From: CAYFSC01 sp964345695
GTDB lineage: Bacteria; Bacteroidota; Rhodothermia; Rhodothermales; Salinibacteraceae
DNA: 29,852 bases
Reading direction: 5' to 3'
Assembly: GCA_964345695.1 (NCBI GenBank)
Contig: CAYFSC010000014.1
Span: forward strand, 1-29,852
The translations under genes were made by a program, and so were the position numbers. How positions within the stretch are numbered: the first letter of the stretch is position 1; each line of letters starts with the position of its first letter. The notes under the pieces are model-generated. The model worked only from the letters and a program-made list of their open reading frames with translations, did no database searches and was not told the origin of the DNA. Positions 25,401 to 29,852 of this stretch are shown piece after piece.

Positions 25401-26855
25401 CCTCTTAGCTTCTACCACGTCTGGGACCACACCGGCGATGATGCTTACCGGCGCTCGTTTCGGCTCCCGATTGCGGGGGAATCCGAAGACGGCAGCATTG
25501 CTACCGCCGATTTTGACGGCGACGGACGCGACGAGATTGCGATTTCGCATCCGCCGGCTTTGTACGTGCTGGATTACACGCGCGCTGGTGAATGGCAGGT
25601 TGTTTTTCACGATGCCGATCCGCCTACCGTGGCCAGCCGAAGCATGACTGCGTCTGACTTTGACGGGGACGGAACGCCCGAACTGATGGTGGCTACCACC
25701 GGAGAGACGCTGGTACGCTATCGCGTTGGGCAGCGATCCCTCACGAATCCTCCGCCGCAGTGGGTCGAGGCGCGCCCGACCGGACCCTCCAGCCTTCGTC
25801 TGGAATGGCGCGCGACCGGTGCCGACTCGGTGACCGTGTTGGCGGCCTCGTCCTCAGGAGCTTTCGATCCGCTGGCAACGACCCCAGACTCGCTCCTCCA
25901 GCGCACCGACATTCAGGAGCGGCAGTCGTTCGCCCTACGGGCCTGGCGCAACGGCCGTGCGTCCCCACTTTCGGAGGCGAAACAGGTTCGCCCACACGCC
26001 CCCGCTCAGCTCGTGGAGGTTGCCTTTCCGGATCCCTCAACTGTCCGCCTCAAATTTACCGAGTCCCTCTCATCGACCACTGCCGCCGAGCAGTTCGATC
26101 TGGACGACCGCTCGCCCACAGATCTGCTGTTCTCCGAAGCCCGCCGAGCCATACTGCTCCGGTTTAAGACACCGGTGACGCCGGGTCGGCTAACGTGGCA
26201 GGGGGTTCGAGATGCGAGTGGTTTACCAGTGGATACGACAGAAGCCCAGATCGAGCCTCCCACGAAACGCCCAAACCCGCTGATTGTGGAGTCGGCCACA
26301 ATCGTGGATCCACGACAGGTGCGTCTGACGTTTAACAATCCCCTCGATCCAGAGACGGCACGACAGGCTTCCAACTACGAGATTGTGCCGCGAGGGACGG
26401 TGCAGTCGGTGCGTTTCGAGGAAGGGTCACCCACTCAGGTGGATGTACGGGTGTCGGAGATTGTGGTGGGAGCAACCGGCCGCGAAACGTCTCTTACAGT
26501 TACATTCATGCGGAGTGCGGACGGGGCAGAACTGGCTCCGGACGGCAATACCGTTGCGCTCAACCGACCGGCCGACGGCTTGGACAACGTTTTTGTGTAT
26601 CCGAACCCGTATCGCGCCGTCCGGCACGGCGAGGACATAACAATTGCCGGATTGCCTGCCGAAGCAACGCTCCGCATTCTCTCGTCCGACGGCCGGCTGG
26701 TGCAGAAGCTAGACGTGACCGGCAACGGCAGTGGAGGGGTAGAGTGGGACCTGCGGGACCGGCGGGGAGAGCTTGTTCCCTCTGGCATCTACCTGATACG
26801 TGTTGAAGCGCCGCAGTCGGATCCAGTGCTCAAAAAGGCCGCCGTTATTCGATAG
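22482..26855 (+). CDS. secreted subtilisin-like (S8) protease with FG-GAP repeats and a type IX secretion sorting domain
   Basis: The 1457-residue product starts with a signal peptide (residues 1-27; hydrophobic CLVLLFLVPSAFA). It has a pro-region with an inhibitor-like fold and an S8 catalytic domain with Asp180 (ILDTG), His262 (SGHGTLVAG), oxyanion Asn355 (SAGN) and Ser436 (GSSFSAP). A DxNxDG-type acidic insert (23082-23159) lies between Asp and His. Seven DxDxDG loops at 24642, 24792, 24963, 25143, 25317, 25509 and 25656 are spaced 49-64 residues apart, as in a beta-propeller with calcium-binding FG-GAP blades. Two Ig/fibronectin-like regions follow. The last 90 residues carry VYPNP, PSGIYLIRV and a KKAAVIR end, as in T9SS type A sorting domains. 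ATG 22482 fits the signal peptide. Confidence 0.92.
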   Translation: MKLFFLARRGLPACLVLLFLVPSAFAQNATNLPRVELIVRPQDGAVNLKRALASPQAKQSGDPLFEGVQSVQPVFQTSTAKSGGDAIPAYTISVSDSTTLATLLRRWRSREDVQYVQKNDTFSLDRSAEGAGNRRPTAVHESLAPANVFADSLDHLEVIRAREAQDAVGEREPVRIGILDTGIFLEHPDLADQFWINPAEDVNNNGRFDAADLDSTDADGNGLIDDVIGYDFVDRPGFFLSGEFENRDPDPSPDLQNGFSGHGTLVAGIAAASPGDPDAGIIGVDPRAEIVPLRAFGGDGRGQTDDIAAAIVYAANQGVDVVNMSFGRSRPAPLLREAIQYAFDQGTVLVASAGNDGVDDPHYPSDYPEVLSVVWLAEDGNDIPQVSRSQFGIGVDVGAPGTNVFTSQLPRSPLLEGTPLSDVAREDLYANASGSSFSAPQVAGAAALIRSVRPDLRPAGVRELLLDTAADINAPGWDHRTGAGRLDVLAAVTNGVAARTEITAPAHNAGSPDDAPVPVVGTSLHPRHASYRLYVARGTRAFDERPDPWTPIIEPVSRRALNDTLAQWDVSALEDGEYTLRLVTTLLDGTTIEDRRRLIVDRTAPDLQIRFLGAGLVGGRWAVVSDLATDDDTRVRMTVRRGGQAQTISSEFRGQRHGLNWVDDRGTGGPISVSIRAVNSSGLASRVDTSIALPSRRLNTAYLRRTQTTVPRGQLLPQAPDFDNDGLRELILNQTEGGGITDTLRSFEWGPSGFLPTDTLLANVIPRDTGDTDGDGLGELLTQIAFNTLLLEQDSARSPLPTVQAFIDSTGQGGTADDPALIGTLLSDLDGDGNGEIVGNDQTHWRVLEWTESGYENVARLPNPTSPETIDTLQNGNTFGTAAALDGDFDDDGRGDLLVGDRDGDWIVYEATDEGGEGTSGRFMARTAWTFATDRVDAGDRFAGGDWDGDGITEFITYSTYFRLPLSDGDFEPPLSFYHVWDHTGDDAYRRSFRLPIAGESEDGSIATADFDGDGRDEIAISHPPALYVLDYTRAGEWQVVFHDADPPTVASRSMTASDFDGDGTPELMVATTGETLVRYRVGQRSLTNPPPQWVEARPTGPSSLRLEWRATGADSVTVLAASSSGAFDPLATTPDSLLQRTDIQERQSFALRAWRNGRASPLSEAKQVRPHAPAQLVEVAFPDPSTVRLKFTESLSSTTAAEQFDLDDRSPTDLLFSEARRAILLRFKTPVTPGRLTWQGVRDASGLPVDTTEAQIEPPTKRPNPLIVESATIVDPRQVRLTFNNPLDPETARQASNYEIVPRGTVQSVRFEEGSPTQVDVRVSEIVVGATGRETSLTVTFMRSADGAELAPDGNTVALNRPADGLDNVFVYPNPYRAVRHGEDITIAGLPAEATLRILSSDGRLVQKLDVTGNGSGGVEWDLRDRRGELVPSGIYLIRVEAPQSDPVLKKAAVIR

Positions 26856-26884
26856 CGTGGCGGGTTAACCGCGAGATGTTAAAG

Positions 26885-26895
26885 CTGTTATTGCA
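26885..26895 (+). repeat. intergenic motif CTGTTATTGCA, copy 3
   Basis: This copy lies 29 bases after the protease stop and 108 bases before the fusion gene start, just before an A+T palindrome. Confidence 0.6.
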
Positions 26896-26898
26896 CAT

Positions 26899-26910
26899 CT
26901 AATATATTAG
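26899..26910. promoter_or_regulatory. 12-base A+T-rich palindrome, possible operator or promoter core
   Basis: CTAATATATTAG is perfectly self-complementary and stands out in G+C-rich DNA. It starts 3 bases after motif copy 3 and lies upstream of the glycosyltransferase-methyltransferase gene. A weak TTAAAG to TATATT promoter pairing (18-base spacer) can be drawn here, but the -35 is poor. Confidence 0.35.
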
Positions 26911-27003
26911 CCGAGCGTTGCCCGGGTATATGCGGAACGTAACGCGGGCTCGTCCTCATTCGACAAAGCACATCGCCTCAAATTCTGCCAGCCGACTTCA
27001 TTT

Positions 27004-28926
27004 GTGCCTCGCTCCACCCCTTCGCGCATCGTTCTTGCCAGTACGGGCGGCCTTCTTCTTGCGCTCCCCATCCTCGCCGCTCATCCTGATTGGTGGGAAG
27101 GCTTTGTATCTGCTGCACTTGTGGCCAGTGCTGGACTCGTCGTTCTGTGGTGGCGCGACTCACTTTCTACTCGTTCGGTCCTCGTTGGAGCAGTCCTGCT
27201 CCGACTGGCCGCCGCGCCCCTTCTCCCGATCCTCAGCGACGACATGTTCCGCTACCTGTGGGACGGCTGGCTTCAGTGGGAGGGCATCAATCCGTATCGC
27301 TATACGCCCAACGATCCGGCTCTTGCGTCTTTCCACGAGCTCCCTGTGTATGAACGGCTGAATTCCGCCTCGTACTACAGTGTGTATCCGCCTCTCTCGC
27401 AGTGGGTGTTTGCGCTTGGCGGGGGATTTCTGGAGATAGACTGGCGGCTCAGCTTTTACCTCATCAAGGGGATCTTTCTGACTCTGGAAGGCGCTGGTCT
27501 CTGGCTGCTCGCCCAGATGACTACTGCACGCAACCTCCTCCTGTATGCCTGGAATCCGCTCGTTATCATCGAAGTCGCCGGCCAGGCACACACCGAAGCC
27601 GCCATGATCCCGTTTCTGATCGCGGCCGTTTGGGCCGTGCGTCACGACCATGGGCACTTGGCGTCGCTCGCCGTGGCAGGAGCCGGCCTGGTGAAGCTGT
27701 ATCCGCTGGTGCTCGGTCCGTTCTTGCTCCGCCGATACGGATGGAAGGCCGTGTGGCCCGGAGCCTTGCTTGCCGCCGGGGTGACGGCGCCCTACGCCGC
27801 GCCGTATGTGCTTCCGCATGTGAAGGAGTCGGTGGACCTGTACTTTCAGCTTTTTGAGTTTAACGCCGCCCCGTACTATCTGGTCAAGGAGGCATTCTTC
27901 GAGTGGACTGGCCAGGACTGGAGCAAGCAAATCGGACCGGCCTTCCGCCAGCTGTTTCTCCTGTCGCTCCCGGTGCTGTACGGGCTCGATGCCTGGAAAA
28001 AATGGCGGTTCGAACGTTGTGTGTTCGCAACCCTCGGCCTTTTCGTCGTGCTGAGCACCACCGTCCATCCGTGGTATCTCCTTGCGTTGCTGCCTCTGGC
28101 GGTTGCAACGCCCCAGCCGCGCTGGCACTGGCTCTGGCTGGGGGCGATGTCGATGGGAACGTATCTGCTGTACGTGGATGGCCCGTACTGGAATTGGATC
28201 TGGATCGGATGGGGGGGAGCGCTCCTTCTCGCACTCGCTGCTCACGCAGACGGCTTCCTCCAGTGGATCCAAAAGCGACGGGCCGAACGGAAGGTGGATC
28301 GGCTTCTGCCGCTTCTTCCAGCGACAGACGACGGGGCCAGCCCGCTGTCGGTGCTGGATTTGGGGGCCGGCGAGGGGTATGTCGGGGCGGCTCTTGCCCG
28401 CCGGGCCAACGCAGAGGTTGCGCTCGCCGACGTTGTGGACATGAACCGCACTGATCTTCCACACACGGTGTATGATGGAGAGACGCTGCCTTACGCCGAC
28501 GACACCTTCGACGTCTGCGTGCTCTACTACGTGCTGCATCACTGTGCCTGCCCGGAGCGCGTGCTCACGGAGGCCCTTCGGGTGACGCGTTACCGGGTTC
28601 TGATCGTAGAAAGCGTCTACACCTCGCCGACCCACCGGCGTCTCCTTCGAGGGCTGGACATTGCCGCCAACCGCCTGCGTTCTGCCGGTGACATGGCCGA
28701 TCAAGAGATGCATCTGGCCTTCCGTCGCCAGGCAGACTGGGAGCGAACCATCGTGGCATGTGGCGGTCAGGTTGAATACCGCGACACGGTGGATTCCTGG
28801 ATCCATCCGCAGGGCATGTGGAGCGTGCACCCGGCGCGCAGGAAGCGGACAGGTCCGGAGCAAAACGGTCAGAGGACGGCGCACACCCGTTCGGGAGAGG
28901 CCTCCTCTGCATCCATCCACCGGTAG
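27004..28926 (+). CDS. GT-C membrane glycosyltransferase fused to a SAM-dependent methyltransferase
   Basis: The 640-residue product joins two enzymes. Residues 1-415 form a multi-spanning membrane domain of the GT-C type that uses lipid-linked sugars: an early SDDMFRYLWDGWLQ loop (78-91) with paired Asp79-Asp80, then INPYRYTPNDP, the HTEAAMIPF and VKLYPLVLGPFLL helices, and a VHPWYLLALLPLA helix near 354-367. After a basic linker (WIQKRRAERK) comes a class I methyltransferase domain: the SAM loop LDLGAGEGYVGAAL (451-464), acidic ADVVDM and the YYVLHHCACPERVL segment of Methyltransf_11-like proteins. The start is a GTG at 27004; no in-frame ATG exists before residue 81. The last 19 residues overlap miaA. 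I know no family name for this fusion and infer lipid or surface glycan modification only. Confidence 0.82.
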   Translation: MPRSTPSRIVLASTGGLLLALPILAAHPDWWEGFVSAALVASAGLVVLWWRDSLSTRSVLVGAVLLRLAAAPLLPILSDDMFRYLWDGWLQWEGINPYRYTPNDPALASFHELPVYERLNSASYYSVYPPLSQWVFALGGGFLEIDWRLSFYLIKGIFLTLEGAGLWLLAQMTTARNLLLYAWNPLVIIEVAGQAHTEAAMIPFLIAAVWAVRHDHGHLASLAVAGAGLVKLYPLVLGPFLLRRYGWKAVWPGALLAAGVTAPYAAPYVLPHVKESVDLYFQLFEFNAAPYYLVKEAFFEWTGQDWSKQIGPAFRQLFLLSLPVLYGLDAWKKWRFERCVFATLGLFVVLSTTVHPWYLLALLPLAVATPQPRWHWLWLGAMSMGTYLLYVDGPYWNWIWIGWGGALLLALAAHADGFLQWIQKRRAERKVDRLLPLLPATDDGASPLSVLDLGAGEGYVGAALARRANAEVALADVVDMNRTDLPHTVYDGETLPYADDTFDVCVLYYVLHHCACPERVLTEALRVTRYRVLIVESVYTSPTHRRLLRGLDIAANRLRSAGDMADQEMHLAFRRQADWERTIVACGGQVEYRDTVDSWIHPQGMWSVHPARRKRTGPEQNGQRTAHTRSGEASSASIHR

Positions 28927-29798
28927 TGGTCGTACCGACGAAACCACGTGAGTTGGCGCTTGGCGTAGCGCCGGGTATTCCGCTTGATCAGGCGAACCAT
29001 CTCGTCGTATTCAATCTCGCCTTGCAGATGCTGAATCGGCTCCCGGTAGCCGATCGTGCTGAGCGGCGGTTCGTCGAGGCGAACGTCGTCGAGTTGCATG
29101 ACCGCGCGGACCTCCTCCAGAAGGCCTTCGTCAAGCATGCGGTCCACGCGCCGGTTGATGCGCGCATAGAGCTCCTCGCGATCTCTGTGGAGGACGACCG
29201 TCTCGTAGGTGAAGGGAGGCTCGGGCTGATTCTCGTGGTAGTACGTGAGAGGCCGACCGGTGGCGTGGTACACTTCGAGCGCGCGGATGACCCGATGGGT
29301 TTTGGTCGGGTCTGCCGACTCGGCCTGCACGGGGTCTACAGCCTCCAACTCCCTGTAGAGAGCCTCATTGCCCTCCTCCTCCAAGCGTTGCTCAAGATGA
29401 GCGCGCACCTCGTCGTCCACCGCCGGGATGTCGGCGAGGCCTTCCTGCAGGGCATGTACGTACAACGTCGAGCCGCCCACGATGAGGGGCTGGCGCCCCC
29501 GCGAACGGATGTCGCGGATGCGCGCGTTGGCGGCCTCAGCAAACGCCCCAGCGGAGAACGGCTCGTGCAAGCTGCGTTCCCCGATGAAGTGATGAGGCAC
29601 TCTTCGAAGAGCGTCCTCGGCTGGTTTGGCTGTGCCGATCGTCAGTTCGTTGTACACCTGCCGACTGTCCGCCGAGATGATTTCGGCGTTCAGGCGCTCG
29701 GCAACATCCAGGCTGAGCGCGGTCTTGCCCACTGCCGTTGGGCCGGTGATTGTGAGGAACGGGCCGGGGGAGTCCTCATCGTCTGCACGCCCTGTCAT
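28869..29798 (-). CDS. miaA: tRNA dimethylallyltransferase
   Basis: Transfers a dimethylallyl group to adenine 37 of tRNAs that read codons starting with U. The 309-residue protein has the P-loop GPTAVGKT (19-26), the ADSRQVY segment, IGTAKP, and the GGSTLYVHALQEGL region of the prenyl donor site. Further on are TKTHRVIRALEVY and the C-terminal KRNTRRYAKRQLTWFRR signature. I start at ATG 29798 because a TTG at 29816 adds only six residues with no family features. The stop at 28869-28871 lies inside the 3' end of the convergent fusion gene, so the two coding regions overlap by 58 bases. The promoter lies at or beyond the right edge; the 54 bases from 29799 to the end show no other gene. Confidence 0.96.
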   Translation of the reverse strand: MTGRADDEDSPGPFLTITGPTAVGKTALSLDVAERLNAEIISADSRQVYNELTIGTAKPAEDALRRVPHHFIGERSLHEPFSAGAFAEAANARIRDIRSRGRQPLIVGGSTLYVHALQEGLADIPAVDDEVRAHLEQRLEEEGNEALYRELEAVDPVQAESADPTKTHRVIRALEVYHATGRPLTYYHENQPEPPFTYETVVLHRDREELYARINRRVDRMLDEGLLEEVRAVMQLDDVRLDEPPLSTIGYREPIQHLQGEIEYDEMVRLIKRNTRRYAKRQLTWFRRYDHYRWMDAEEASPERVCAVL

Positions 29799-29852
29799 AA
29801 CATTGAGTCGATTCAATATCGGGATGCACTACGTTGATCCGACGATTGGAAG

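Noticed and set aside
26918..27361. Open frame of 147 codons at the start of the fusion gene
   Set aside because: It overlaps the glycosyltransferase frame and lacks its conserved SDDMFRYLWDGW segment; the frame from 27004 carries the family motifs.

Overview
The window is ordinary chromosomal DNA, rich in G+C and densely coding, from a bacterium that looks like a salt-adapted member of the Rhodothermota/Bacteroidota, close in style to Salinibacter. The pointers are strongly Asp/Glu-rich soluble proteins, start codons that almost all lack a Shine-Dalgarno sequence, a secreted protease ending in a type IX secretion (Por) sorting domain, and the gene order around infB. The genus is an inference from these traits, not from a database match. 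The sequence is a scaffold: it has a 100-N gap inside infB.

Layout. At the left, an aldehyde dehydrogenase (41-1537, minus) is divergent from a class I/II aminotransferase (1841-3049). Next come a small membrane protein (3149-3556), prfB (3561-4698, read through a programmed +1 frameshift) and nadB (4827-6419), closed by a strong intrinsic terminator (6557-6587). A structured leader (about 6640-6740) precedes the translation/transcription cluster rimP-nusA-infB-rbfA-truB-ribF-rpsO-pnp (6782-17060), with a terminator hairpin between rpsO and pnp and a hairpin after pnp. Then follow the condensin partners scpA-scpB (17276-18866), an RluB/RsuA-type pseudouridine synthase, guaB and an M24 aminopeptidase (18995-22406). 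The right part holds a 1457-residue secreted subtilisin-like protease with seven FG-GAP-type calcium loops (22482-26855), a GT-C glycosyltransferase fused to a SAM methyltransferase (27004-28926), and miaA on the minus strand (28869-29798), whose 3' end overlaps the fusion gene tail to tail.

How the genes work together. The central block joins ribosome maturation (RimP, RbfA), transcription elongation/termination (NusA), translation initiation (IF2), tRNA modification (TruB), flavin cofactor synthesis (RibF), ribosomal protein S15 and RNA decay (PNPase). This is a widely conserved grouping. RF2, the RluB-like enzyme and MiaA add further translation functions. ScpA/ScpB serve chromosome segregation; NadB and GuaB feed NAD and GMP synthesis.

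Most of the window is housekeeping and I see no mobile element, CRISPR array, tRNA or rRNA. The points most worth a second look are the glycosyltransferase-methyltransferase fusion, the possible attenuator before rimP, an 11-base motif repeated three times in intergenic positions, the very basic tracts in an otherwise acidic IF2, and the assembly gap that closes in frame on a 15-base terminal overlap.
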